Notes: generated by a model from the letters alone, not told the origin. A DNA stretch of 59,496 nucleotides from DASPWV01 sp046727855 (GCA_046727855.1 JBKPDL010000117.1:1-59496), one strand, 5' to 3'. Positions 48,780 to 57,878 are shown, counted from the stretch's first letter. Numbers and translations are program-made.

Positions 48780-50456
48780 CTACTGCAACCGCACCGTCAA
48801 CGCCGCACGACGATTGAGACGCCGTGTCTCTTCGCGCGAGTTGTCGTGCTTCGGCCGCTCCTCACCGTAGCTGACGGTGTTGAAGCGATCGCCGCCGATG
48901 CCGCGGCTCGCGAGGTAATCGCGCACCGCGTTGGCACGACGCTCGCCGAGCGCCAGGTTGTATTCGGCCGTGCCGATGTTGCAGGTGTGCCCTTCGATCG
49001 TCAGACGCAGCGTGGCGTCTTTCTGCATCGCGGCCACCGCTTCGTCGAGGAGGCGCGTCGCTTCGGGCCGCAGCGTATAGCGGTCGAAATCGAAGTGCAC
49101 GTCCTCGAACTTGTACTCGACCTTCGCCGGCGGCACGCACTGGATCGTGATCGTGTCGCTCGCCGTGCCGCCCTTGCCATCGTTTACCGTGACGGTGACC
49201 GGGATCGAGCCGGGCGTCGTCGGGCATGTAAAGATCGTCTGCCGCTCCGCCGGGTTCGCAAACGTGCCCGATGGCGCGCTCCACTTGTACGTGAGCGTGT
49301 CGCCATCCGGGTCGTTGGCGTCTGCCGTGACCGTTGACGTTCTGCCGACTTCAACCACGCACGGTTCGCAGCGCGCCTTGACCGTTGGCGGGCGGTTCGC
49401 CGGAGCGGCCGGTGGCGGCGGTGGAGGCGGCGGCGGTGGCGGCGGCACGTAGATCCGTACGCCGGGGTGCCAACCAATGCGGACCTGGTTGCCCCACGTG
49501 TCGTACCACTCCTCCTGCGTGAAGCTGATGCCGGGGATGTCTTCGCGGTTCTTCGTGTTTAAGCCGACGCTGAAACCCCAGCCCACGAAGAATCCATTGG
49601 GTGCCTGGTAGGTGAAGCCCGCGATGAAGTCCACCGGGTTCTTCACCGGCCAGGATGATGGCTCGCCGAGAACCCGTTGCGACGCGGAGAGATTCGAGAC
49701 GATCTCGTCGTCCATGTAGAACTCGCCGACGAGCTCGGTGGTGACGCGGAAAGGCCCCCGGCTTGGGAAGCCGGCGCCGATGCCCCAGCGGATCCCGTTG
49801 CTCAACTCGAACTCATCGGGATCCTGGCGGTAGATATAGCCGCCGTACCCGGAGAGCTCGATCGCGTTCGCGGCCTCGCCGCTGATGATCCCGTCGATGT
49901 AGAAGTCGGTCTTTCCCGTGCCGAGCCCCTTGTCCGTGTCGGACGTGGGCAACTTGAGGACACCGCGAACGGCGAATGCCGCCGGGTTCTGCCGCCACGG
50001 CGACGTGAAGTTGTACTTCGCGCCGACGCGCACGTCCCCGAAACCGTTCGACCAGGCTTCGTTGAGGAAGGGGTCGTCCATCGGCGCGCCCGTCGAGCGA
50101 ATCGAGCTGAACGGCCGTAGATCAGAGTCGATGCGGCGCTGCACGTCGATCGAGCCGAAGATCTCGAGTTGATCCGTCGCCCCGGCGCCAAACGTGACGC
50201 GAAGGTCGGAAATGTCCGAGATCGCCTCGGTACGGTCCATGTTTGTCCGATAGAAACTGAAGGACCATTTGGCTCTGGGCAGGACTTCTCCGGTCGGAAC
50301 GAACCAAAGACCGGTATCGCCGATGACGGTTGGAGTGGCTGGGCGCGTCGATTCGTCGGACGCCGGGCTCTGGGTACCTTGGGTCTGCGCCCATGCGGGG
50401 GACGAGATCAAGGCGCAAAGCACCATGCCCGTGGCCAGCTGGCGAAGGGCTCTCAT
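48780..50456 (-). CDS. OmpA-family outer-membrane protein with Ig-like domain
   Basis: 558 aa from ATG 50456, with GGAGG 11 bases upstream. Signal peptide ending PAWAQ. About residues 40-345 form a beta-barrel. Then a run of 12 prolines, a PKD/cadherin-like Ig domain (PPTVKARCEPCVVEVGRTST, DPDGDTLTYKWSAPSGTF), then an OmpA C-domain (HFDFDRYTLRPEA, GHTCNIGTAEYN, LNRRAALTV). The peptidoglycan-binding Asp of GHTDxxG is replaced by Cys; the family Arg (GERRA) is kept. Has its own promoter and terminator. Confidence 0.88.
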   Translation of the reverse strand: MRALRQLATGMVLCALISSPAWAQTQGTQSPASDESTRPATPTVIGDTGLWFVPTGEVLPRAKWSFSFYRTNMDRTEAISDISDLRVTFGAGATDQLEIFGSIDVQRRIDSDLRPFSSIRSTGAPMDDPFLNEAWSNGFGDVRVGAKYNFTSPWRQNPAAFAVRGVLKLPTSDTDKGLGTGKTDFYIDGIISGEAANAIELSGYGGYIYRQDPDEFELSNGIRWGIGAGFPSRGPFRVTTELVGEFYMDDEIVSNLSASQRVLGEPSSWPVKNPVDFIAGFTYQAPNGFFVGWGFSVGLNTKNREDIPGISFTQEEWYDTWGNQVRIGWHPGVRIYVPPPPPPPPPPPPAAPANRPPTVKARCEPCVVEVGRTSTVTADANDPDGDTLTYKWSAPSGTFANPAERQTIFTCPTTPGSIPVTVTVNDGKGGTASDTITIQCVPPAKVEYKFEDVHFDFDRYTLRPEATRLLDEAVAAMQKDATLRLTIEGHTCNIGTAEYNLALGERRANAVRDYLASRGIGGDRFNTVSYGEERPKHDNSREETRRLNRRAALTVRLQ

Positions 50457-50492
50457 ATTGGGCCAACCTCCACAGGAAAACGGGCGGAGCGA

Positions 50493-50561
50493 TTGCACAG
50501 TGCACCATGGTAGGACCGCTACCGCCAGCAAGTCAAACTTAGCCGTAGCTGTGCTGTGCAA
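50493..50561. promoter_or_regulatory. OmpA-like gene promoter and paired TTGCACAG sites
   Basis: On the minus strand TTGACT (50531-50536), 18-bp spacer, TACCAT (50507-50512). At the expected start site is TGCACAGTGCA, an 11-bp palindrome (50494-50504). TTGCACAG occurs at 50493-50500 on the plus strand and at 50554-50561 on the minus strand, flanking the promoter. These could be operator half-sites; no known regulator matches with confidence. Confidence 0.45.
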
Positions 50562-50588
50562 AGGTGTGAAGGTAAAAACCGTGCGACC

Positions 50589-51446
50589 TCAGCCGTTCGT
50601 CTCGGCGTCGGCGTCGCGGCTTTTGCCGAAGATCCATGCCACGCCAATGCTCACCGCATATAACGCGGTCATCGATCCGGCCATGATCACCTGCGGCACC
50701 ATGCTGCCATCAGGTGTGACGATGGCGGAAACAACGAAGAAGATCAGAAAGGCGTATTTGAAGTTCTTGATCAGGAAGGATGAGGTGACGATGCCGAAGC
50801 GCGCCAGCACGAAGATCAGCATCGGCAGCTGAAAAACGAGCCCCATCGCGAGCATCAATTTCACGTACAAACTGAAAATCGGCTCGACCCGCGGCATGAA
50901 CACGAGCACGCCGCTCGAGAAGCTCGCAAAAAATTTCCATGCAAAGGGAAACAGGATGTAGTGGGAGAACGCGGCACCCGCGATAAAGAGCGCCGACGCA
51001 AAAAAAGCAAACGGCAGCGCAAACTTCTTTTCGTTGGCATAGAGGCCGGGCGCGATGAACAACCACACCTGCCACATGATGTACGGCGACGAGATCAAAA
51101 GACCCGACAGCGCAGCCATCTTGAGATAGATGAAGAAAGCTTCGCCGGGTTCCGTGTAAATGAGATGGTGATCGGGAACGTCCGCAGCCAGCCGCGCGTA
51201 CACGAAGTTGAAAATCTGATTGACGAAGGCAAACGCAATGATAAAGCCGACGAGCAATCCGACGACGGCATGCGTAATTCGTTTACGCAGCTCGTCGAGA
51301 TGCTCGAGAAAGGTCATTCGCCCTTCGGACGATTCCTCTTCCTCAGGCGGCTCACCGGGAAACGGCGATCGCGGCGCTTCTTCGCCGCGCGCTTCGAGAT
51401 CGTCGTCGGTCCTCGACTGGGTTCCGGGAAACGGCACCAATGCCAT
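50589..51446 (-). CDS. tatC: Sec-independent translocase TatC
   Basis: 285 aa. Twin-arginine receptor in the inner membrane. About 45 residues of acidic extension, then MTFLEHLDELRKRITHAVVG, six TM helices, and the conserved GLLISSPYIMWQVWLFIAPG, LYANEKK, and FAWKFFASFSSG. Starts 18 bases after tatA stops. Lies upstream of the OmpA-like gene on the same strand, which has its own promoter. Confidence 0.97.
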   Translation of the reverse strand: MALVPFPGTQSRTDDDLEARGEEAPRSPFPGEPPEEEESSEGRMTFLEHLDELRKRITHAVVGLLVGFIIAFAFVNQIFNFVYARLAADVPDHHLIYTEPGEAFFIYLKMAALSGLLISSPYIMWQVWLFIAPGLYANEKKFALPFAFFASALFIAGAAFSHYILFPFAWKFFASFSSGVLVFMPRVEPIFSLYVKLMLAMGLVFQLPMLIFVLARFGIVTSSFLIKNFKYAFLIFFVVSAIVTPDGSMVPQVIMAGSMTALYAVSIGVAWIFGKSRDADAETNG

Positions 51447-51464
51447 CGCGAGAAAACGATGGAA

Positions 51465-51743
51465 CTACTGACGACCGTCCACGCCGCGTGAGACGGTCTG
51501 CGTGTCCTCCACCGTCGGGTCAGGCGCGGGCGGCGAGGCGGCGCGGTCCTTCTCTTTCTCCTTTTGCTCTTCCAGCTTGATCTCCTGCTCGAGCGTGTTC
51601 TGCAGGTCGGCCGACGCACGCTTGAACTCGTTGATGCTCTTGCCGAGCGATTTTCCGAGCTCCGGCAGCTTGCGCGGACCAAAGATGATGAGCGCGATCA
51701 CCAGGATGATGATCAGCTCTGGCATGCCAATGGAACCAAACAT
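51465..51743 (-). CDS. tatA: Sec-independent translocase TatA
   Basis: 92 aa from ATG 51743 with AGGAG upstream. FGSIGMPELIIILVIALIIF TM, then the FGPRKLPELGKSLGKSINEF amphipathic helix and a charged tail. The single TatA-type gene before tatC suggests a TatAC or combined system; no tatB was seen. An in-frame upstream extension to 51854 is not used. Confidence 0.95.
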   Translation of the reverse strand: MFGSIGMPELIIILVIALIIFGPRKLPELGKSLGKSINEFKRASADLQNTLEQEIKLEEQKEKEKDRAASPPAPDPTVEDTQTVSRGVDGRQ

Positions 51744-51853
51744 TGTTGCTCTCCTGGCCCGCACCTTCGCTCGCCACCTGCATTTGCGGGCCGTCCCGAG
51801 CCGCGTCGAGGGACGTCGGGCAGGCAGTCGGGCGTGGTGTGGTCTAAATGTCA

Positions 51854-51883
51854 AGTATAGGAACCGCTTTATCCGACGGTCAA
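51854..51883 (-). promoter_or_regulatory. Sigma-70 promoter of tatA-tatC
   Basis: On the minus strand TTGACC (51878-51883), 18-bp spacer, TATACT (51854-51859). Both hexamers are near consensus. About 110 bases before the tatA ATG. Confidence 0.65.
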
Positions 51884-51915
51884 GGCGTTCGACCCAGAAA
51901 AATGCCCGGAAATCG

Positions 51916-51945
51916 TTGCGATTGCGGGCTTTAGTCTGTTAGCAT
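51916..51945 (+). promoter_or_regulatory. Candidate promoter of the S41 protease, leaderless
   Basis: TTGCGA (51916-51921), 18-bp spacer, TAGCAT (51940-51945). The ATG at 51952 starts six bases after the -10 hexamer, so transcription would begin on or next to the start codon. No Shine-Dalgarno sequence precedes the ATG, in keeping with a leaderless message. Confidence 0.5.
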
Positions 51946-51951
51946 CCAAAC

Positions 51952-53577
51952 ATGCGCAAGTACCAGTCCCTGACCGCTGCCGCGCTCGCGATTCTGCTGT
52001 CCGCCCTGGCGGGCGGCGTCTTCGGACGAAGTGCGCTGGCGACGGAGGATCGCCTTCCCGAACACTATCGCGCGTTCACGGCGGCGCTCACCGCCATCCA
52101 GACCAACTACGCCGAGCCGATCGAATCGGATCGGCTGGTTTACGGCGCGATCAACGGGATGCTCCAGACCCTGGATCCGCATTCGAGCTTCATGGATCCC
52201 AAGTCGTACGCGCGCATGCGCGAACAGCAGGAGGGCCGGTATTACGGCCTCGGGCTTTCCATCGTGTCCATTGACGGCGATATTACGATCTCGCGCGTGT
52301 TCGAAGGCTCGCCCGCGTATCAGCAGGGGGTACGCCGCGGCGACGTGATCGCGCAAATCGAAGGCGATACCGCCAAAGGTGTGACCACCGACGAAGCCGT
52401 GCGCAAACTGCGCGGCCCGAGAGGCACGTTCGTCAACATCGCGATTCGTCGCAAGGGTCTCGACGAGTTGATTCCAATGCGCGTGATGCGCGACGAAATC
52501 AGCATCCCAAGCATTAAAGCCGCCTTCATGGTCGATCCGCAGACCGGATACGTGAAAGTGGAGGATTTTGCCGAACACACCGACGAGGACCTGGGCAAGG
52601 CGCTCGAGGAAATGACGGCGAAAGGGATGAAGCGCCTTGTTCTGGACTTGCGAGGAAATCCCGGCGGGCAACTCGATCAGGCCATTCGCATTGTCAATCG
52701 CTTCGTGCCGAAGAACTCGATGATCGTCTACACGCGCGGCCGTACGTCCAACTCGGATCAGGACTACCGCGCCACCGAACCGGGTGAGTATCTCGACTTG
52801 CCGATGGTGGTGCTCGTCAGTCGCAACAGCGCCAGCGCGTCGGAAATCGTGTCTGGGGCTCTGCAGGATCACGATCGCGGCTACGTCGTTGGCGAAATCA
52901 CCTTTGGTAAGGCGCTCGTGCAGTCGGTCTATCGCGTCAGCCAGGGCGCCGGTCTTGCGCTCACGACGGCGCGCTACTTCACGCCGAGCGGACGCATGAT
53001 TCAGCGTCCCTGGGACGGCACCTTCGACGAGTACCTCACTTACACGCTGCGCGATCAGGGGGAGCGTCAGCATACGCCCGACCAGATGAAGACCACGCTC
53101 GGCGGCCGCAAGGTCTACAGCGGCGGCGGCATCGAGCCGGATAAGCGATACGACGGACCGATCGAGGGCTTCAATCCTACGCGCTTCGGCCGCACACTGT
53201 ACGCGCGGCAGCTGTTTGCCAGCTACGCCGAACAGTTCACTGCGGAAGGCGATACACGGCCAGGCGCGCAAGGAAAGAATCGCCGCGTCGTCAGGCGCAA
53301 TTTCGTGGTGGACGATGCGATGCTCGACGACTTCAAGCAGTTCGCGATCGGCCGCAAGATGACGATCGACGAAGAAGCCTGGAACAAGGACAAGGAGTTC
53401 ATCCGTGCGATGATCCGCTACGAGATCGACGTGCCGCTGTTCTCGATGGCTGTCGCGCAGCAGCACCTGATCGAAGCCGATCCACAGGCGAAGTTCGCGT
53501 TCACGCAGTTCCCCGAGGCGCTCAAGTTGACGGAGCTGACTCGCAACCGGACCACGAAGGTTGGAGCACCGCAGTAG
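51952..53577 (+). CDS. Carboxyl-terminal processing protease, S41 family
   Basis: 541 aa. Signal peptide near SALAT. N-terminal helical region, PDZ domain around residues 95-175 (YYGLGLSIVSIDGDITISRV), S41 protease with the serine in SRNSASASEIVSGALQDHDR and the general-base Lys in TFGKALVQS. The C-terminal 150 residues form an extra domain of the CtpA type. Acts in the periplasm. Divergent from tatA with promoters on both sides. Confidence 0.93.
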   Translation: MRKYQSLTAAALAILLSALAGGVFGRSALATEDRLPEHYRAFTAALTAIQTNYAEPIESDRLVYGAINGMLQTLDPHSSFMDPKSYARMREQQEGRYYGLGLSIVSIDGDITISRVFEGSPAYQQGVRRGDVIAQIEGDTAKGVTTDEAVRKLRGPRGTFVNIAIRRKGLDELIPMRVMRDEISIPSIKAAFMVDPQTGYVKVEDFAEHTDEDLGKALEEMTAKGMKRLVLDLRGNPGGQLDQAIRIVNRFVPKNSMIVYTRGRTSNSDQDYRATEPGEYLDLPMVVLVSRNSASASEIVSGALQDHDRGYVVGEITFGKALVQSVYRVSQGAGLALTTARYFTPSGRMIQRPWDGTFDEYLTYTLRDQGERQHTPDQMKTTLGGRKVYSGGGIEPDKRYDGPIEGFNPTRFGRTLYARQLFASYAEQFTAEGDTRPGAQGKNRRVVRRNFVVDDAMLDDFKQFAIGRKMTIDEEAWNKDKEFIRAMIRYEIDVPLFSMAVAQQHLIEADPQAKFAFTQFPEALKLTELTRNRTTKVGAPQ

Positions 53578-53581
53578 GTAG

Positions 53582-53639
53582 GCGAAAAGGGGTCAGACCC
53601 CTTTTTCGCGGGCTGGCGATCAAAATAGGGTCTGACCCC
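53582..53639. terminator. GGGGTCAGACCCC palindrome pair
   Basis: GCGAAAAGGGGTCAGACCCC with TTTTTCGCG (core 53589-53601), then, after 26 bases, GGGTCTGACCCC (53628-53639) with flanks TTTCCACCCTTTTCGC. It starts five bases after the protease stop and is a plausible terminator. Same core as at 17848. Confidence 0.6.
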
Positions 53640-53700
53640 GTTTCCACCCTTTTCGCTGTTTAGGGCACCTCGCCCCTAAATGTAGCGCTGCTATTCCACC

Positions 53701-53729
53701 TTGCCACAACGGGCTGCGCTTGCTAGACT
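53701..53729 (+). promoter_or_regulatory. Sigma-70 promoter for smc
   Basis: TTGCCA (53701-53706), 17-bp spacer, TAGACT (53724-53729). Predicted leader of about 260 bases that includes the orphan AAGGAGG and the 150-bp element, so the leader would be highly structured. Confidence 0.55.
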
Positions 53730-53825
53730 GCCTGCCGAACTAACCGAACGGAAACCGGGCATCAAGAAATCAGGTTATCGACCCGAAATAAAGGAGGAGC
53801 GGCCCCCGTTTTCGTTCCTCGTTCC

Positions 53826-53975
53826 TTAGACCGTTATGCGGCCACAGACGTGAATTTTGTACGCGTTATGGACCCCGTATAACGGTCTACGGCGCGCGGA
53901 GCGCGCCAAGGCAACAACAAGGACTAGCCAAGGGCCCCGAGTTAGCCGGCTATCAAGGGCAGGGCCCTTGGCTAG
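53826..53975 (+). repeat. 150-bp composite hairpin element, copy B
   Basis: Same three-palindrome architecture and length as copy A (4231-4380), in the opposite orientation on the plus strand: TTAGACCGTTATGCGG first, GGCCCTTGGCTAG last. Differences are scattered substitutions plus one-base indels, mostly in loops. It ends 21 bases before the smc ATG. Confidence 0.85.
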
Positions 53976-53996
53976 TTTCCCAGGTCCTCTGCCGCT

Positions 53997-56900
53997 ATGC
54001 GCCTTGAACGACTCGAAATCGCCGGTTTCAAATCCTTCTCCGATCGAGCCGAACTCTCATTCGACCGTGGAGTAACGGCCATCGTCGGCCCCAACGGGTG
54101 CGGCAAGAGCAATGTGGCTGACGCCATCACCTGGGTCATGGGCGAACAAAGCGCAAAGAGCCTGCGCGGAGAGCGGATGGAGGACGTCATCTTCAGCGGC
54201 TCCGACGCGCGCAAGCCGACCGGCGCCGCCGAAGTTCGCCTCCGTTTGAGCGGCGTGGCGACCGCCCCCGACGCCAACGGCAACGGGAACGGCAACGGCA
54301 ACCGCCGCTACCCGCCTTCGCTCGCCGCCACGCGCGTTCTCGAGGCAGGCTCGGATCTTCTTCAAGCCGTTCGCGAAGTCGAGGTCACGCGCCGCCTGTA
54401 TCGATCGGGCGAGAGCGAGTACCTGATCGACGGGCATATCTGCCGCCTCAAGGACATTCACGAGCTCCTGATGGATACGGGGCTCGGCGCGAAGGCGTAC
54501 TCGATCATCGAGCAGGGCAAGATCGGCATGATCCTCAGCTCGCGGCCGACCGATCGGCGGCAGCTGATTGAAGAAGCCGCGGGCATCACCAAATACAAAG
54601 CGCGGCGCCGCGCCGCCGAGCTCAAGCTCGAAGCGGCGCAGCAGAACCTCACGCGCATCGACGACATTGTGTTCGAGGTCGAGAAGCAGCGTGGGTCGTT
54701 GAAGCGCCAGGCTGCCAAGGCGCGGCGCTACACCCGCTTGCGCGACGAGATGCGCCGCTGGGAAAAGGTGCTCTTTGCGCGCCGCTATCGCGCGCTTGGC
54801 GAGCTGATCGAATGCGCGCGTGCGCGGCTGGCGAGCGCGCGCGAGCAGGAGGCGGGCGCCGCCGGCCGGTTGGCCGAAGTCGAGAACGGGCTTGGCCGTC
54901 TCCGCATCGAGCTGGCCGAGGCCGAAGCGGCAGCGTCGCGCGTGCGCGAAGCGGCGCACGCGCGCGAACTCGAAATCAACCGGCAGCAGCAGCAGATCGC
55001 GCTCGACGGTCAGCAGGCCGACATGCTGCAGGCGCGCAGCGCGGAGCTCGAGGCCGAGCGGACCACGCTCGAAGCGCGCCGCGAGCCCGAACGCGTCGCG
55101 CTCGAAGAGCGTCGTCGCACGGCGATCGAGGCCGAACGGGCACGCGACGAGGCGGCTGCGATTGCGGGTGACGCCGCCGCAGAGTACACGCGCGCTCAAC
55201 ACATCATCGACGGTGGCGAACAGGACGTGGAGGGCGCGCGCGGCGAGGTCTACGCGGTGATGAACACCGTGACGGCGCTCAAAGCCGCGCTCGACTCGGC
55301 ATCGGCCCAGCGCGAACGCGCCGCCGAAACGCTCGGCCGGCTCGAAATTGAAGCCGGCGATCTGCGCACGGCGCACGAGCGCGCGATGACTGCGCGCAAA
55401 TCGGCGAGCAATGCGCTGACGCACGCGCTCGAATCGCTCGATGCAACCAGGATCGCGCGCGCGGCGCGCGAGTCGGAACTGGCCGCCGTACGCAGCGAAC
55501 ACGAGTGGCGCGCGCGCGCGGTCCGGTCCCGCGAACACGAACTCGCCGCACTCATGGCGCGGCTGCGTTCGCTCGAGGAGCTGGACGCGCATCGCGCCGG
55601 TTTCAGCGATGCTGCTCGCACGGTGCTGGTGCAGGCGAATGGTCATGTTGGTCAGATGGGCGCGCTCGCGGACGTCATCGAAGTGGAGCCGCGCTACGAA
55701 CGTGCCGTGGAAGCCTGTCTCGGCGAGCTGCTGCAGCACGTGTTCGTCCGTCGTCACGAGCACGCGGCGGCAGGTCTTGCGCTTGTCCGCCAGGAAGACG
55801 CTGGTCGCTGTGGATTTGTGATCGTCGAGTCGGGCCCGCCTTCGCGGCCATTAGGCCGCTTCGGCGAAGTCTCGCCGCAGCTCGCCGGAAATTCGGCGCG
55901 AGCGGAGGCTGATGCGGCGAGGGCGGAGGGTGTGCCAGGTGCGATAGCTGCGCTACGGTTCCCGAGTGCGCAAAGTGCACCGCCGGGTGGCGTGCTGTTG
56001 TCGAACATCATTCGGATCGAGAGTGAGTTCGAGCCTGTCGTCAGAAGCGCAATCGGCGAGGCGGTGATTGTGGACAGTTTTGATGTAGCGCGCGATCTCG
56101 CCCCGCGGCTCGACATCGCGGTTGCCACACTCGACGGAGACGTTCTGCGCGGCGCGCACTTGGTGGCCGGCGGCAGTAAGAGTGACTCACGCGGGATTCT
56201 CGCCACCAAGCGCGAAATCAAAGAGTTGCGCGAGCGCGGCGCCGATGATCGGATGACGCTCGAACGGATCGTCGGCGAGACCGCGCAATTCGCGGAGGCC
56301 ATCGCACAGTCGACAGCCGCAATCGCGGCGTTGTCTGCGGAGCTCCACCGGCAGGAGAAGGCGATTGTGGCAGTGGAAGGCCAACTCCAGCGCGCGAGCG
56401 AGGACGAATCGCGCTTGTCGCAGCGTGCAGGCGTCGTTGCCACTGAGATGGCGCGCACGCGCGAAGAGATCGCGGCTCTCGATGCGCGACAGGCCGAAGC
56501 GCACGAATCCGTCGCGCGTCTCGATGAGCAAAAGCAGATCGCCGACCAGCTGCTCGCAGACGCGCAGCGGACGCTACAGGCGGCACGCGAAACCGCTGAA
56601 TCGCTCGCGCAGCGCGCGGCCGAAGCGCGTGCGAGGCACGCGGCGCTCGTTGAGCGGAGCGCATCCGCGGCTGCGGATGTGGAGCGCCTTGTCGAGGCCG
56701 CGAAGGAGCTGGAACGCCACGTCGAGAGCTGCGTTACGGATCTCGCGGTTATGCGCGATCAGCGCGAGCGCCTACACGCGGCCGTCGCCGAAGGCCAGCG
56801 CCTGATGGACGACGACGTGCGCGCGCTCGAGAGCTTGCGCGAGGATATGCGCTCCGCTGACGCGACGGCGGCCGAGCTCAGAGCGCAGACCGAGCAACAG

Positions 56901-57878
56901 GAAGAAGTCATCCGGGACGCCCGTCGCGGGCTCGATGCGGTGCGCGCGCTGGCAGCGGAGCTCGACGTCACGCGCGCCACCGCGGAATCGGATCTCGGTC
57001 ACCTCGCGCAGCAGTGTCTCGACGCAGTCGCCGTTCCACTCGATGACGTCTGCGCCGAAGTGGAGCGAATGGAAGCGGCCGGCGAAGTGGAGCCGGATGT
57101 TGCGTCTATCCGCGCGGCGGAAGCTCCTGATGTCGATGAAGAGGAAGATTTCGCCTCACCTGCAGGCGACGGCGGATCTTTCTTGCCCGCCGAAGCCTTG
57201 GCGGGAGGTCCGCCCCTTGGGGCGGCAGCCGAAAAGATGACTGCCGAGGAAGCCATCGCCGAGCTCAAGGCCAAGATCGACAAACTCGGCCCGGTCAACA
57301 TGATGGCCATCGAGCAGTTCGACGAGCTCGAAACGCGCCACACGTTCCTCACTACCCAGCGCAAGGATCTGGTCGATTCGATCGCGCAGACCAACGAGGC
57401 CATCAAGCGGATCGACGAAACCACACACGTGCGATTCAAAGAGGCCTTCTCCGCAATCAACAGCAACTTCCAGCAAACGTTCTCCACGCTATTCGGCGGC
57501 GGCCGCGCCGGACTCACGTTGCTCGACGAAAACGATCCGCTCGAAAGCGGCATCGACATCGTGGCTTCACCGCCTGGCAAGCGTCTGCAGAACGTGCAGC
57601 TTCTGTCCGGCGGCGAGAAGGCGCTGACCGCCATCGCGCTGATGTTCGCGATCTTCCGCTACAAGCCGAGTCCGTTCTGCCTGCTCGACGAAATCGACGC
57701 GCCGCTGGATGATGCCAATATCGGACGGTTTGTCGAGATGCTGCGCGGGATGATGGACCGCACGCAGTTCATCATCATCACGCACAATCGCAAGACCATG
57801 GAGATCGCCGATTGCCTGTACGGCGTGACCATGGAGGAGCCGGGGGTTTCCAAGCTGATCTCGATCCAACTAAACTAG
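53997..57878 (+). CDS. smc: Chromosome segregation ATPase SMC
   Basis: 1293 aa, longer than the usual 1150-1190. Walker A GPNGCGKSNVADAITWVMGE near residue 33, IIEQGKIGMILSSRPTDRRQ, two long coiled coils separated by a hinge (about 530-700), C-terminal signature LLSGGEKALTAIALMFAIF and Walker B FCLLDEIDAPLDDAN. Two stretches look like palindrome-derived inserts: about residues 612-643 in the hinge and about 1055-1079 in the C-terminal coil. Condenses and segregates DNA with ScpAB. Weak RBS; promoter at 53701. Confidence 0.96.
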   Translation: MRLERLEIAGFKSFSDRAELSFDRGVTAIVGPNGCGKSNVADAITWVMGEQSAKSLRGERMEDVIFSGSDARKPTGAAEVRLRLSGVATAPDANGNGNGNGNRRYPPSLAATRVLEAGSDLLQAVREVEVTRRLYRSGESEYLIDGHICRLKDIHELLMDTGLGAKAYSIIEQGKIGMILSSRPTDRRQLIEEAAGITKYKARRRAAELKLEAAQQNLTRIDDIVFEVEKQRGSLKRQAAKARRYTRLRDEMRRWEKVLFARRYRALGELIECARARLASAREQEAGAAGRLAEVENGLGRLRIELAEAEAAASRVREAAHARELEINRQQQQIALDGQQADMLQARSAELEAERTTLEARREPERVALEERRRTAIEAERARDEAAAIAGDAAAEYTRAQHIIDGGEQDVEGARGEVYAVMNTVTALKAALDSASAQRERAAETLGRLEIEAGDLRTAHERAMTARKSASNALTHALESLDATRIARAARESELAAVRSEHEWRARAVRSREHELAALMARLRSLEELDAHRAGFSDAARTVLVQANGHVGQMGALADVIEVEPRYERAVEACLGELLQHVFVRRHEHAAAGLALVRQEDAGRCGFVIVESGPPSRPLGRFGEVSPQLAGNSARAEADAARAEGVPGAIAALRFPSAQSAPPGGVLLSNIIRIESEFEPVVRSAIGEAVIVDSFDVARDLAPRLDIAVATLDGDVLRGAHLVAGGSKSDSRGILATKREIKELRERGADDRMTLERIVGETAQFAEAIAQSTAAIAALSAELHRQEKAIVAVEGQLQRASEDESRLSQRAGVVATEMARTREEIAALDARQAEAHESVARLDEQKQIADQLLADAQRTLQAARETAESLAQRAAEARARHAALVERSASAAADVERLVEAAKELERHVESCVTDLAVMRDQRERLHAAVAEGQRLMDDDVRALESLREDMRSADATAAELRAQTEQQEEVIRDARRGLDAVRALAAELDVTRATAESDLGHLAQQCLDAVAVPLDDVCAEVERMEAAGEVEPDVASIRAAEAPDVDEEEDFASPAGDGGSFLPAEALAGGPPLGAAAEKMTAEEAIAELKAKIDKLGPVNMMAIEQFDELETRHTFLTTQRKDLVDSIAQTNEAIKRIDETTHVRFKEAFSAINSNFQQTFSTLFGGGRAGLTLLDENDPLESGIDIVASPPGKRLQNVQLLSGGEKALTAIALMFAIFRYKPSPFCLLDEIDAPLDDANIGRFVEMLRGMMDRTQFIIITHNRKTMEIADCLYGVTMEEPGVSKLISIQLN
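57161..57232 (+). repeat. Palindromic insert in the smc coiled coil
   Basis: GGCGGATCTTTCTTGCCCGC, CGAAGCCTTGGCGGGAGG and GTCCGCCCCTTGGGGCGGC. The encoded SFLPAEALAGGPPLGAAAEK interrupts a heptad-rich coil. A similar CGCCGAAGC/GGCGGG pattern occurs in the gap at 23045-23080 and near 55835-55900. Confidence 0.5.

Larger units (their letters stand above)
53578..53996. other. Gap between protease and smc
   Basis: Contains, in order: the GGGGTCAGACCCC pair, a TTTAGGGCACCTCGCCCCTAAA palindrome in part, a sigma-70-like promoter (53701-53729), a strong but orphan AAGGAGG at 53791-53797, and copy B of the 150-bp hairpin element (53826-53975). smc starts 21 bases after the element. No open frame judged real. 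Confidence 0.75.

Noticed and set aside
53857..54075. Small ORF overlapping the smc start
   Set aside because: It reads repeat copy B and then smc out of frame; no family resemblance.
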